NCBI RefSeq assembly: GCF_964340395.1
Contig: NC_135570.1
Span: 16,745,322 to 16,809,321 of the forward strand
Length of the DNA stretch: 64,000 nt
From: Glandiceps talaboti
Lineage: Eukaryota > Hemichordata > Enteropneusta > Spengelidae
Direction: 5' to 3'
Part shown: positions 35,156 to 46,495 of the stretch, piece after piece
Numbering within the stretch: the first letter of the stretch is position 1
Layout: each line of letters starts with the position of its first letter
Notes under the pieces: model-generated
Seen by the model: the letters and a program-made list of their open reading frames with translations, nothing else
Told to the model about the DNA's origin: nothing
The model's database searches: none
Position numbers and translations under genes: made by a program

Positions 35156-35569
35156 TTGTCCCTTTAATCAAAATGCTATCAATATTTGTAAAAAATACCG
35201 CAGATGTTAAGATTTAAAGTTGTATTACCAAAACAAAATTTTCATACCTAATTTCCATCATCATAATCCAGCCATCCTATGTTGGAAGTGTACAAGACAA
35301 GTATAGCAACATCCTAATCAAACTTTAAAGTGATGTGTCTACAAGGTTTTGTACTTCTTTATTTTTTTTAAAATCAATTTGGAACCAAGCCATACCAATG
35401 TAACAGGTTTAACTTTCTTGGTTGTCTTATTGTAATATTTTAAATGGCCAGCTACATTCAGTTTATATGGGTAGGTGATGAAACAGCTGTCTTACAATAT
35501 ATTACATAATCCAGTCATAAACCAAACTGGCCATGCTACAGGCTTTACCACCAGAGGAAATAGTATTAA

Positions 35570-36321
35570 AGTAAACATTATAGTTAATTAACAATGTACT
35601 GTTCTCACTGTGTCAGCTATTAATGAGGACATATCTACACATTCTCAACAAAGTTAAGCTCAATCTACTGGGTAATTTCAAAGTTGAAGATTTTTGAGGA
35701 AAAGCAATGATATAGAATAACACTTCTAGAAACATCTCACCAAGTTTCAGACTCATTCACTATATAGTACTTTTTGAGATACAAGTTTTTGACCAAAATT
35801 CACATTTTTACACCTAAATTCCATATCACTGATGAGATCATTATGTGCTTAATATTTCTTCATCTATACATCCTTAGATGCATCCCCATCAAATTTCAGT
35901 CCAATCTGCTCAGCAGTTTTGGAATTAAAGACTTTTGACCAAAAAGACACATTTTAGCCCTAATTTGCATATTATTGATGGGACCATGAACAATTCATAG
36001 TAAAAACACCCTGAAGAATGTTTCACCCAAATTTCAGCCAAATCTGCCTAGTAGTTTTTGAGTTTAAGTTTTTAGACCAAAAATCACATTTTTTTTTACC
36101 CAAATCACCAATTGGTGGTAAGATAATTTTGATATGAACAATTTCCCAACTTGACACCCAAGGTAATAATGACCCACCAAATATCATGCCAATCAGTTCA
36201 GCGGTTTTTGACTTTAAGTTGTTTACACACACACATCCTCACACACACACATACACACACACACACAGACAGATGCCAGGCGATCCCTATAGCACCACTG
36301 AACCTCAGTTCAGTTGTGCTA
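35570..36321 (+). mobile_element. Helentron-like (HINE) repeat with internal 135-bp units, copy 3
   Basis: Before the final body (CAATTTCCCAAC ... GCGGTTTTTGACTTTAAG), (CA)n and terminal hairpin (36290-36321), there are about three diverged upstream copies of the same body unit, each about 135 bp. Each has a ...TTTTTGACCAAAA...CACATTTT... start and an AAATTTCAGYCMAATCTGC-like middle. Internal tandem units, a microsatellite and a 3' hairpin followed by AAAA agree with the HINE architecture. No protein is encoded. Confidence 0.6.
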
Positions 36322-36515
36322 AAAACTGACAAACAGTTACCTTTTTTTTTACTTTCTTTATTGTGTCTGACTAGTACTTAACTTGGGTGAATATACAACA
36401 TTGTGATCTTTTCTGCTACTCCCACATACAAATCAAGTAATGAAACTGACACAATGTAATCAATAAAATGACAAAATACAACCATAATAAATCATACCTA
36501 TGTAGCATCACTATT

Positions 36516-36600
36516 TACAGCCAAGGGGTTGGGGATCGTGGGTGAGGGGTGTCAGAGGGGTTGGGGATCGTGGGGGAGAGGGGTCAGAGGAATTTGATTT
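36516..36600. repeat. G-rich direct duplication
   Basis: GGGGTTGGGGATCGTGGG appears twice about 40 bp apart, with GAGGGGTCAGAGG-like flanks. Confidence 0.7.
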
Positions 36601-37995
36601 GGAGTGATCACCTCTCCAAAATACAATGTACATATATTTATAAAAAAAAACATGTAACATTATTGCAGCAGTAGCCTTTTAACCTCCAATACATATCATC
36701 TGGCTCTTCAAATTATATAATCATATATATATTACAGAAATAGATACATTAGATATTAAGGCTGCAGACACATACCATCATGGCTATGGCCTTATAAGGT
36801 AAATGAAATATATATTTATGACAATATTACAACATTTTACAACATTTTTGACCAGGAAGGTGTGTTAAGTTTGAATATATATCATGTATATAAAGTGTGT
36901 TCTATACTTCAGTAATTACAGTATCCTTCCGACTCCCTGTCTCCTCAGTTTTGAGTAAACCCCCCCCCCCTCCATTGTAGTTTTTCATTTTTTGAGCACT
37001 CCCCACCTTATATTCCTTCAACCCCCACCCATCCACGCTGTAAACAATGACAACTCCCGTATTATGCTAATTGAATTCATACAAACATCTAACATATCTA
37101 AATCTCATTTACAAAGTTTATTCAAATAATTTCATAGAGTGGTGGTAACAACAAAAGTTCAGTGACAGTTCTCATACAGCACATGATGTCATACATACCA
37201 AGCAGTCTACAATCAAGTATTTAATGCTATATTCATTGCTCCTACAAAACCTGTATCAAATCACACCAGGCTAATATTGAACACATATTGCCTGGCCATG
37301 AGGGCTATAGTACCCGTTTATTACACCCGAGGGACTGTGAGTTACCAGAATCACATGCTATTTCCCAAGGCCAAAGGCCACATTCCAACTACCATGCACC
37401 GGAAAATCACACAGTACATTTCTTCCAAGTCATGAAAAATTACCCAACATGCACTTCTCCCAGAGATGTATCCCGGTGGGGTAGTTGGAATGTTGATTCC
37501 CCTGACTCTCATCTGGTGGTCTCGTAGAAGAGACCCAAGCAATGAAAGTCTGGGTAACAGACATGTCTGTTCTGTACATCTGGTGCAATATTCTCTGCTG
37601 TCACACTTTAATTAAGTCAATAACACTACATTTAGACACTAAAGCTTTACCTAGGGCAGAAGTAGAAATATATGACAACCATACCAAGACTATACAAATG
37701 TATGTGTGACATCAGAAAGAACACAAATATCAAATGAAATAATATAATTCATCTCTATTTTTTAACATTAATAATATATTCACCTCACCACAATATAATC
37801 ATAACAATTAAAAAATAATTACTTTATACAAAATGAGTTGATCATAAAGTCTTTATAATACATTATTTAAATTAACACAATCTCCTGTTGAGATGACAGA
37901 TTAAGATTCAAATCATATAAAATATTAAAAATGACATTTGTAATCTTGTTTATTGTAAATTTACTGACAGAGATAATCATCAGTATTGAAACTCT
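36601..37995. other. No gene recognised
   Basis: AT-rich spacer. The open frame 37288-37527 (+) lies in locally GC-richer DNA containing a foldback (GTGGGGTAGTTGGAATGT against ACATTCCAACTACC), so it may be part of an unrecognised foldback element. Confidence 0.4.
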
Positions 37996-37997
37996 AA

Positions 37998-38812
37998 AGA
38001 GACATTTAGTAGTTTCTGATTGGACAGACCCAAAGGACATTTAGTAGTTTCTGATTGGACAGACCCAAAGGACATTTAGTAGTTTCTGATTGGACAGACC
38101 CAAAGGACATTTAGTAGTTTCTGATTGGACAGACCCAAAGGACATTTAGTAGTTTCTGATTGGACAGGCCCAAAGGACATTTAGTAGTTTCTGATTGGAC
38201 AGACCCAAAGGATATTTAGTAGTTTCTGATTGGACAGACCCAAAGGACATTTAGTAGTTTCTGATTGGACAGACCCAAAGGACATTTAGTAGTTTCTGAT
38301 TGGACAAACCCAAAGGACATTTAGTAGTTTCTGATTGGACAAACCCAAAGGACACTTAGTAGTTTCTGATTGGACAGACCCAAAGGACATTTAGTAGTTT
38401 CTGATTGGACAGACCCAAAGGACATTTAGTAGTTTCTGATTGGACAGACCCAAAGGACATTTAGTAGTTTCTGATTGGACAGACCCAAAGGACATTTAGT
38501 AGTTTCTGATTGGACAGATCCAAAGGACATTTAGTAGTTTCTGATTGGACAGACCCAAAGGACATTTAGTAGTTTCTGATTGGACAGACCCAAAGGACAT
38601 TTAGTAGTTTCTGATTGGACAGACCCAAAGGACATTTAGTAGTTTCTGATTGGACAGACCCAAAGGACATTTAGTAGTTTCTGATTGGACAGACCCAAAG
38701 GACATTTAGTAGTTTCTGATTGGACAGACTCAAAGGACATATACTAGTTTCTGATTGGACAGACTCAAAGGACATATACTAGTTTCTGATTGGACAGACT
38801 CAAAGGATCAAA
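37998..38812. repeat. 35-bp minisatellite, about 23 units
   Basis: The unit is GGACATTTAGTAGTTTCTGA followed by TTGGACAGACCCAAA, nearly identical in most copies. The last two or three units have ATACTAG in place of TTAGTAG. Every unit carries CTGATTGGAC, an inverted CCAAT-box-like word. Confidence 0.97.
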
Positions 38813-38959
38813 GGACAGCAGACAATTATCATTTACTTTGATTAAATAATTAACTCTAGAGATTAAAGTAAACACAATTTTATATGACAACAAAACATTG
38901 TAAAATATCTATCATTTTTCTATGGTATAAATTGTGTCATAAACTTTAAAACTATAAGT

Positions 38960-39585
38960 CTTGTCATGTGTAAGCAATATCATGTAAGTCGATCTTGTCA
39001 TGTGTAAGCAATGTCATGTAAGTCGATCTTGTCATGTGTAAGCAATATCATGTTACAACACTAGGCTACAACTAGTACCATGTCATGTGTAGGCAATAGT
39101 AAAACATGTTACCACACTAGGCTACAACTAGTACCATGTCATGTGTAGGCAATAGTAAAACATGTTACCACACTAGGCTACAAGTACCATGTCATGTGTA
39201 GGCAAATTAGTAAAACATGTTACCACACTAGGCTACAACTAGTACCATGTCATGTGTAGGCAATAGTAAAACATGTTACCACACTAGGCTACAACTAGTA
39301 CCATGTCATGTGTAAGCAATAGTAAAACATGTTACCACACTAGGCTACAACTAGTACCATGTCATGTGTAGGCAATAGTAAAACATGTTACCACACTAGG
39401 CTACAACTAGTACCATGTCATGTGTAGGCAATAGTAAAACATGTTACCACACTAGGCTACAACTAGTACCATGTCATGTATAGGCAATATCATGTTACAA
39501 CACTAGGCTACAACTAGTACCATGTCATGTGTAGGCAAATTAGTAAAACATGTTACCACACTAGGCTACAACTACTAACATGTCT
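38960..39585. repeat. 56-bp minisatellite, about 9 units plus diverged edges
   Basis: The unit includes ACCACACTAGGCTACAACTA, GTACCATGTCATGTGTAGG and CAATAGTAAAACATGTT. Edge units lack part of the sequence. Confidence 0.95.
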
Positions 39586-41373
39586 ATGTATTCATGGTAA
39601 TTTTAAAACACATTTCCCAAGGCTCCAGAGAATGATGTATCGTGGCCCTTAGCGGAGAGTAGACTGGTCAGAGTAGACCTAATTAAGACAATGCAAATTA
39701 ACTGAGTTGCAAATTATGGAGAACAGACAGGTTTAGGAGTTAATTTAGATCTTGCATCAAAACATTCCTCCAGTGACTGGAGTTAATAAATAACAATTAA
39801 ATAACTGTGTTACAGATCTCATTAATGACCATATATGGAGTCACCATATATGGTGATAGATTGTTCGGATTTGGGGAAAAACACAGCAAAGATAATTTGA
39901 TATGGAGTCACCACAGAATCTACCCTCAAACCAAAATCTCTTTATGCGAAATCGAAAAATGAATGACCTGTCCTATGTAGCTTCTTCAAATTGTAAAACA
40001 TTTTATTGTCTCTGCAAAACATACTTTCAACAACGGGAAATTGTATGTATCAGTTCTCATGCTTTTATTGTGTTTCTGTAATTTTCGTTGATTTTGACCG
40101 CTAAGTAAATATGCACTGCACCATGCCGGTGGTGAACATGATGACAGTGGCTTTCACATGTTTCAACTATAATGTGAAAAAATGTACAAATCTGTTTGGA
40201 ATTACCAAAACTATTGCTACATAATTATTGTCGATGATCAAACTTTTGAATTTTATGTCAATTAACAGAAGGATTTAATCAACATCAGTCAATCCAACAA
40301 CTTATTGTGAATGCCGTAGTAAATGTTACAATGAGTATAATACCTTGCTGTGGGCTTTATAAAATTATCATCCATGTTGCTAGAAATTGGTTGACATGTG
40401 AGTTCGTCAAGTACTGCAATTTATAGTTATGACGACCCCATCAAATTTGAAATTATTATCTTGATTTGTTGTTTGTTTGTCAGTTTTCAAATGACACAAC
40501 CCCCTTTACTCTAGGTTATTGTCATTGATCAGGTGAAATGTAAAAATACAGTCAACGCAACATTCAGAAACTGGCACACCCTCTCCCCTCTACATGAATG
40601 TTTCCATGTATAGCAGAGAAGATACTGCTCCCATAATATACATTGGTTAGCAGTCTTAGGGCATGTTCTGGGTAGATTGGATTATATTATATTATACATT
40701 TGTATATTTAGTTCACAGATAGGAACTTCAAGAAATTGTAAGAAACTTGCAAGCACTTCATTTTATCGCCAATCATGAGAACGCAACCTCAGTGTGCTGG
40801 TGAGACCACTCGAGGACAAACCTTTGTCACCCCCGTGAGAGGGTGTTTTCTCTCGCCAGACACTCATGAATATCACGCGCATTAGTCGCGATACATGTCA
40901 GGTTACTCACTTCCAGTAGTGTATGCCATGGTGTTAGATTGTTGATTTGGGTATAAACACAGCAAAGATATATTTTGAATGGATCCAATTTCTTATGAAC
41001 TGGGTCTATCTCAGAAAACAATGGGACTTTGTCCATTCCTTTTTTGCAGCTCAATAAAATTTCATTGTAAGCCACTATTTACAATATATATAAAGGTTAT
41101 GTTGTTATTAGTGCCGACCAAAAGACCCATTTTAAAGGATCTTAATATGTATATTTCTATACTACCATCCATGTCAATCACTTCTGGTAGATATTTTGTG
41201 TTCTCTATTTACTTGCATTTCAGCATATTTAGTTACCTTGGTAACTATATGTAACATCCCACCAGTATAGTACAACTGTCTATTAGTTTACAGTTGATAT
41301 TATAGTTTACTATGTACATGTACACTACAGCTCACATTTCTTGGGATGTTCATTTTGTCATGATGATTTCCAT
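39586..41373. other. Spacer and probable caspase 3' region; no other gene
   Basis: The part adjoining 41374 is downstream of the caspase stop codon on the minus strand and probably includes its 3' untranslated region. No convincing AATAAA on the minus strand lies close to the stop. The open frames at 40827-41075 (-) and 40979-41254 (+) show no motif. Confidence 0.4.
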
Positions 41374-41694
41374 TCATTGGGTGTTACTTAAATACAACCT
41401 TTTCCTCAATGTATACTGTGGAGCAGGCACCTGAACACAGCCATCAGAACTCTCCATGGCAACTGAGTCATTGACGATGGTCAAGATATCCAGTAGATGG
41501 AGTCGATCACAATACTTTTCCATTGCTTGTACAAGAGCACCAACATACCAAGATCCTTGTGTGGTGTGCCGGTAGGAGACAAATCCAGGCACAGTAGCAT
41601 ATCCCAATAAGAAGTCAGCCTGATCAGGGATGACACTTGTCATGTTAACAGCATCTTCCTCAATGTTATCTTGTCTCTCTTCATTTTGACATGC
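41374..41694 (-). CDS. Caspase-8-like protease, last exon (catalytic Cys and small subunit)
   Basis: Caspases are cysteine proteases that cut after Asp in apoptosis and immune signalling. This exon starts after TTTTAG with GCA TGT, giving ACQNEE, so together with the previous exon it forms QAC with the catalytic Cys. It continues through an acidic linker (NIEEDAVNMTS) to IPDQADFLLGYATVPG, VSYR, GSWYVGALVQAME and LLDILTIVN, and ends YTLRKRLYL before the stop at 41374. IPDxADFLLG, SYR...GSWY and the LRKRL end are hallmarks of the p10 subunit, closest to the caspase-8/10 group. The residue after QACQ is Asn where Gly is usual. The linker is short, and Asp residues in it are candidate processing sites. 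The exon has 106 residues and phase 0. Confidence 0.93.
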   Translation of the reverse strand, partial: ACQNEERQDNIEEDAVNMTSVIPDQADFLLGYATVPGFVSYRHTTQGSWYVGALVQAMEKYCDRLHLLDILTIVNDSVAMESSDGCVQVPAPQYTLRKRLYLSNTQ

Positions 41695-43081
41695 CTAAAA
41701 GAAAACCAATAATAATAACAATAATAATTAAATATATCTTATATAATAAATGATAATTTTGATAATAATCATGTTTATTTGAATATTAACCACCCTACCT
41801 GGTGTAGTTCAAAAAAGGGGGTTATTTTATGAACATCTGTTGCCATGGTAACCAATATCACCATACTATGTTAATCATTTTTCCAAAATTTGACATAAAA
41901 ATTATGTTTTCATTATATACACATACATGTACATCTCACAAATAACATTATAAATCTGATAAATATCTTTTTATTTGCACATTGACCCCACTACAAAATA
42001 TCGTCTGCTTCAAATTTGCCAACTCAACTGCCAACATGTGTGTATATGCGTACATATGTATTTCCGGGTTCCAGTGCAAGACTCATGACAATTTCAATCG
42101 TTATTGACACTGAATATAGTTGGGAATATATGTCATGGTCAGGGTATCTGCGATTGTTACTGGAATATCAATATTATTATCCAGAATTTCTCAGTCGTGA
42201 AGCTTGCTGACCAGTGTACACGTGATAAAGATGGTGAATGTTATACTGTACGTGCGCAAGGAGACTGACATCACTAGAATGTAATACAATGTAGCAATAG
42301 TTTTTACGCAAATCACATGCACTGCATTTATGTGTGTACACGTATGCAGCGGTGAGGTACACACATCATATACAAGCGAGAGAGACAATGATAGCAACCA
42401 ACTCACTTGCCTATTGTTGACATGACTTTGCCGAATGACTATGAGTAATCATTAATTTATACGAAGTTACTAAAGTCACCAATGACTTGAAAACAGCAAC
42501 AAGGGGAATTGCAAATATTTTTTAATGCCTGCATAGTCCGGATTGTTTGTCTTGCTTTCAAGCAGACTACCAAGAGTTGATTGCTTTTATTTTGATAAAA
42601 TAATAAATTCTCATTTAGGCTCTTTTATTGACATTATCTAACACATGTTTCAAACCTCAGTGTACTTCAAGCAGAGTTTGGAGAACATTGCTAATTTTGT
42701 CTCTACTGAGTCAATCCCACCCACCATTCCCATCACCATCTTTGCTTACTTGTTTTAAATCAGGCAGTTATCTCAGACATTGTTGCAATTTTCTTTATCC
42801 TTTCAGCATATGCATGCATGTACATAAATACAATTATTTAAGGAAGTTTTCTACAAATATTGTGTTGCCATGGTAACATTTTAAAAAATCAGAATAGCCT
42901 ATTTTCATGTACTAACAACCTTGTTTTAAACACTCCTTGTTGTGTGAACATTCAAAACACAATTACTTTGTGATGCATTTAGATCTATAATGTAATTGTT
43001 TCCATGGCAACTGAAACTAACAAGATAATGCTTGTGGTTATGTGACTTTAATATTAGATAATTGCATTACTTTAATTTGTT

Positions 43082-43108
43082 TACACACACACACACACAC
43101 ACACACAT

Positions 43109-43162
<54 letters not shown>

Positions 43163-43211
43163 AGCAATGCCTTTACAGTAGCACTACTGACCCTTCAGTT
43201 CAGTTGTGCTA
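43082..43211 (+). mobile_element. Helentron-like repeat, (CA)n plus terminal hairpin, copy 4
   Basis: A (CA)n tract of about 80 bp is followed by CTTAGCAATGCC and the same terminal hairpin (43179-43211) before AAAA. It is the closest relative of copy 2 and lies in the caspase intron, antisense to the gene. Confidence 0.55.
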
Positions 43212-43219
43212 AAAACCAC

Positions 43220-43560
43220 TTGCATCTGATTACATGGGGTAGACACTTGAATAGAGTGCCTGTGTATTACAGTTTTTGAGTTACATGTACATGTATGCAG
43301 CAAATTTTGATTTTTGTCTACAAATATGGCCTGTCATTTGGTCAAATTTGGTCATATATTGCAAAACAAAGTGACGTGCATATGTACTACATTGATATGT
43401 CATCTGTGTGTCAGGTATGAATGAAATAGCATATTGCATATCTGACAAATGATGTATTATGGACGGACAGATGTAGTACTCACACATGCACACATGCACA
43501 CATGCACACACATATGCACAGATGAATGGATGGAGCCCATTGCAATAGCATCACCTTCAG
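43220..43560 (+). repeat. Dispersed repeat, CATATCTGACAAATGATG family
   Basis: Contains GTGACGTGCATATGTACTAC, ATTGCATATCTGACAAATGA and GGACGGACAGATG, plus a short (CACATG)n tract, ending near TTCAGGGAGCTAATAA. It is related to 34291-34855 and 29620-29800. Confidence 0.5.
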
Positions 43561-43630
43561 GGAGCTAATAATTGATTACTAGTAATATGCAAATCAGAGT
43601 AGCTACAATGAATGCATTTACACGAAAAAC

Positions 43631-43999
43631 TAATTAGACAGACCTGATATCTGGTGTTCATTTTTCTCTTCAGGGGCTAAAACTAATTAGACAGACCTGA
43701 TATCTGGTGTTCATTTTTCTCTTCAGGAGCTAAAACTAATTAGACAGACCTGATATCTGGTGTTCATTTTTCTCTTCAGGAGCTAAAACTAATTAGACAG
43801 ACCTGATATCTGGTGTTCATTTTTCCCTTCAGGGGCTAAAACTAATTAGACAGACCTGATATCTGGTGTTCATTTTTTCCCTTCAGGAGCTAAAACTAAT
43901 TAGACAGACCTGATATCTGGTGTTCATTTTTCCCTTCAGGGGCTAAAACTAATTAGACAGACCTGATATCTGGTGTTAATATTTCCCTTCAGGAGCTAA
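43631..43999. repeat. 53-bp minisatellite, 7 units
   Basis: The unit includes CTAATTAGACAGACCTGATA, CTGGTGTTCATTTTTCCCTT and CAGGAGCTAAAA. It lies in the caspase intron. Each unit reads on the plus strand like a 3' splice site (TTTTTCCCTTCAGG). Confidence 0.95.
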
Positions 44000-44126
44000 A
44001 AATGGAATCTTATATACATTGAAAACACACAGATTTACATTGAATAATGCACATACATGTACTAGAGTAAATGAAATCATTGTGTCAATGACAAATTTTA
44101 AATTAGAATATGAGAAAATTTGTTAC

Positions 44127-44398
44127 CTGTATGAAGAAGAGTTTAGGTTTTGCTCTGAGACCAGGACAACGGGACGATACAAATGTACCTGTGATATCAC
44201 TGATCTTGACACTAATACCATCACTACCATAGACTGTACCTAGCGATCCATGGCTAAGGATACAACAAGCAAATGTATCATACATCTGGTGCTCCTCTTG
44301 ACTCACTTTGATCAATTCACGCATTATCTCATCAGAAGATAGGTCTTCAAAGACTCGGACATCAAACTTCAATTGACTGAACATTGACTGTAGTTTCT
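44127..44398 (-). CDS. Caspase-8-like protease, large-subunit exon (catalytic His)
   Basis: The translation runs EKLQSMFSQLKFDVRVFEDL, then IMRELIKVSQEEHQM, ACCILSHG, VYGSDG, and KPKLFFIQ at the GTAACA donor. LSHG carries the catalytic His of the p20 subunit, and KPKLFFIQ leads straight into the Cys of the next exon. The acceptor chosen (TTTCCAATGACAG at about 44399) aligns with where the family's conserved DAxxLxxxFxxLxF helix begins. A further acceptor at 44431 would add residues that fit the family poorly. The exon is 272 bp and starts with two bases of a codon. The preceding exon, which should carry the substrate-binding Arg (R-x-G-T) and any DED or CARD prodomain, was not found. Confidence 0.9.
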
Positions 44399-44446
44399 CT
44401 GTCATTGGAAACATAATGAAGTAATCATTACTATTTCATTCACAAC

Positions 44447-44456
<10 letters not shown>

Positions 44457-44500
<44 letters not shown>

Positions 44501-44515
44501 TATTATTATTATTAA
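44457..44515. repeat. (AAT)n microsatellite with fold-back
   Basis: About 15 AAT units switch to ATT near 44500, so the two halves can pair. Confidence 0.9.
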
Positions 44516-44689
44516 TATTCTTAGTTTTCAAAAATGCACTTTCTCACATTTTACAATTATTATCCCGTGCATGGACCTATAGTGGCACAACAGATTATTT
44601 CCTCGGCATACATGCGATCCATTGCATTTTCTGCATGTACATACCAAAGCAATCACATTACAACCACTATCGGTATCCTATCACAGTAT

Positions 44690-44815
44690 CAGGTTCCAAC
44701 TTAGACAATTGGGTTGACTGCAATGAGTCCATTTTGTCTGAGGAGGTCAACCATTCAGCTAAAACCTATGGACTATAAGCCTGTTACTGTAACCATTAGA
44801 CCATCATGACTCTAT
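44690..44815 (-). mobile_element. tRNA-derived SINE-like fragment
   Basis: The minus strand reads GTCATGATGGTCTAATGGTT, then ACAGGCTTATAGTCCATAGG, then TTTTAGCTGAATGG. The first part matches a tRNA A-box (TGGTCTAATGG). The B-box is degraded (GGTTTTAGC against GGTTCRANYCC). This fits an old tRNA-headed SINE rather than a functional tRNA. Confidence 0.4.
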
Positions 44816-46495
44816 TAACATACAACAATTGTATACATATACACACTGAAGAAAGAAAGAAAGACAGATGAAATATTCATGTACTATGCTTGATATAAAA
44901 ATGTATGTTTGTACATGTACAATAATATCACTCCTACCTAAAGAGTACAATGCCAAATGAGCATAATTATAAGTCATGTAGGTATTGTATGACTGGATGT
45001 CATGTGATGTAATAACAGTAAATATACATCACCACTGTTTTACCATCTTCAACTGCATGTAGTTCTCAAAGACTAATTTGTATTAATTATACCAGCTGAC
45101 CAAGGGCATGAGGCAACAATTCTGGTGTCTATAACAATATTGAATAACGTGAATATAGACAACATCAACAAGTTCCATCAAGTTCTTGTTTATCATTATA
45201 TCCAGTATCTTGAATCGATAATTAATATATAATTATAATACGCAGAGAAATACATATTATATTTAACTCGATCGAATCGCGCTGGAATACAAATAGAATA
45301 TACGGGACGCTGCTGTGGAGTGTACCGATTGAATAGTGCCCCCAACGGTCATAGAATTTACTTCTCTCTCTTGTCGCGATATCGAATGATTCGAATCTTG
45401 GAATTTGAAAATTCAACTTCCATGAGCTCAGCATTTGCTCAATTTGCTCATTTGCTAAAAAAGAAGGGGACGTAGGACACTTTGGTGTTCTTTTTCGTCG
45501 TAAGATTGAAACCACATCGCCCTCGTTCACGGACGCTTTCTGTGTCGGGCAAACTTACGAGTATTTGTTTACTCAGTCAAATGATGTTGTTACGTTTTCT
45601 CTTTCATTCAAAGGTATGTTTTGAAGAGACACAGATATGACGACTAATGTTTAATGATTATTTTAAAGTAATTTTAAGAAAATAATATAGACCGGAATCA
45701 AGTGTGTGTTCGAGCCTACCGCAACTCTACGGCACCAAATATTGATTAAACCAAGATATTGTCAATTGTGTTTTTGTTTATATCCCTCGCAAAAGACGCA
45801 CCGTTTTGGAGATTCAGTTCATATAATATGCTGTTTCGGCAATCTGTTTTACTGTCCCACAAACGCCACAATGTACTGCAACATGCGAAATATATATCTC
45901 ACCACAAGAGGGCAGCAGGTGGTATCAATCTTCGAGAGAAAATTCATGGGTCACATGTTCGATTTGAAGCGTCCTGATTGGTTTATTCAATGCTATGTCC
46001 TACCCCTCTGTATTATTAGTTTAAGCAAGGAATACGTTTGAGCTCGCGCACGCCAAGCAGCGCAGCGCGTCAGCTGTCGCGAGCTTACTAAGCGTCGATT
46101 TTGCACCATGAATATCCGTATACTTTCTTTTTTCTTTATTCTTTTTTGGAGTCTTCCATATTTATATAAACTTTTTTTCTGCGATTTTTATAAAAAATGT
46201 TTCATTTTTTTAAAAGACCAGAAAGTGTACAAGTACATACATATAATATTTTTAATCATTCCATTTCTGGCCTTATACCCAAAATAACAAATGTGTGTAG
46301 ACGTGTAATGAGTTTATTAAAAAATACTATAAATAAATAAACAAGTAAGTATGTAAATGTGACTCATAGCTACCTTGGGCCTTTATTACCTGTATCATAT
46401 CATTATCATTTTCGGGTTTCACCAGAATTGTTGCCTCATTCCCCTGACCAGACTGGTACATTATGTTCATCACTATTAGTTTTGTGTTTTTGCTT
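44816..46495. other. No recognised gene; possible caspase upstream region
   Basis: Minus-strand frame 45222-45530 (MNEGDVVSILRRKR...) and plus-strand frame 45706-46041 are open but show no motif. The former lies upstream of the caspase exon on the same strand, but it has no death-effector or CARD signature and does not carry the missing R-x-G-T segment. A GC-rich foldback (GAGCTCGCG ... CGCGAGCTT) lies at about 46040-46086. Confidence 0.35.

Larger units (their letters stand above)
41695..44126 (-). other. Caspase intron filled with repeats
   Basis: The phase-0 intron runs from GTAACA at 44126 to TTTTAG at 41695. It holds a Helentron-like repeat with (CA)n (43082-43211), a dispersed repeat (43220-43560) and a 53-bp minisatellite (43631-43999). 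Between 41700 and 43080 I see only AT-rich DNA. Confidence 0.85.

Noticed and set aside
45222-45530. Minus-strand frame as the caspase N-terminal exon
   Set aside because: It has the right strand and position, but no DED, CARD or R-x-G-T motif, and no donor could be matched in phase to the exon at 44398.
45706-46041. Plus-strand frame of 111 codons
   Set aside because: No motif, poor start context and no splice partner. The GC-rich foldback at its end suggests repeat DNA.
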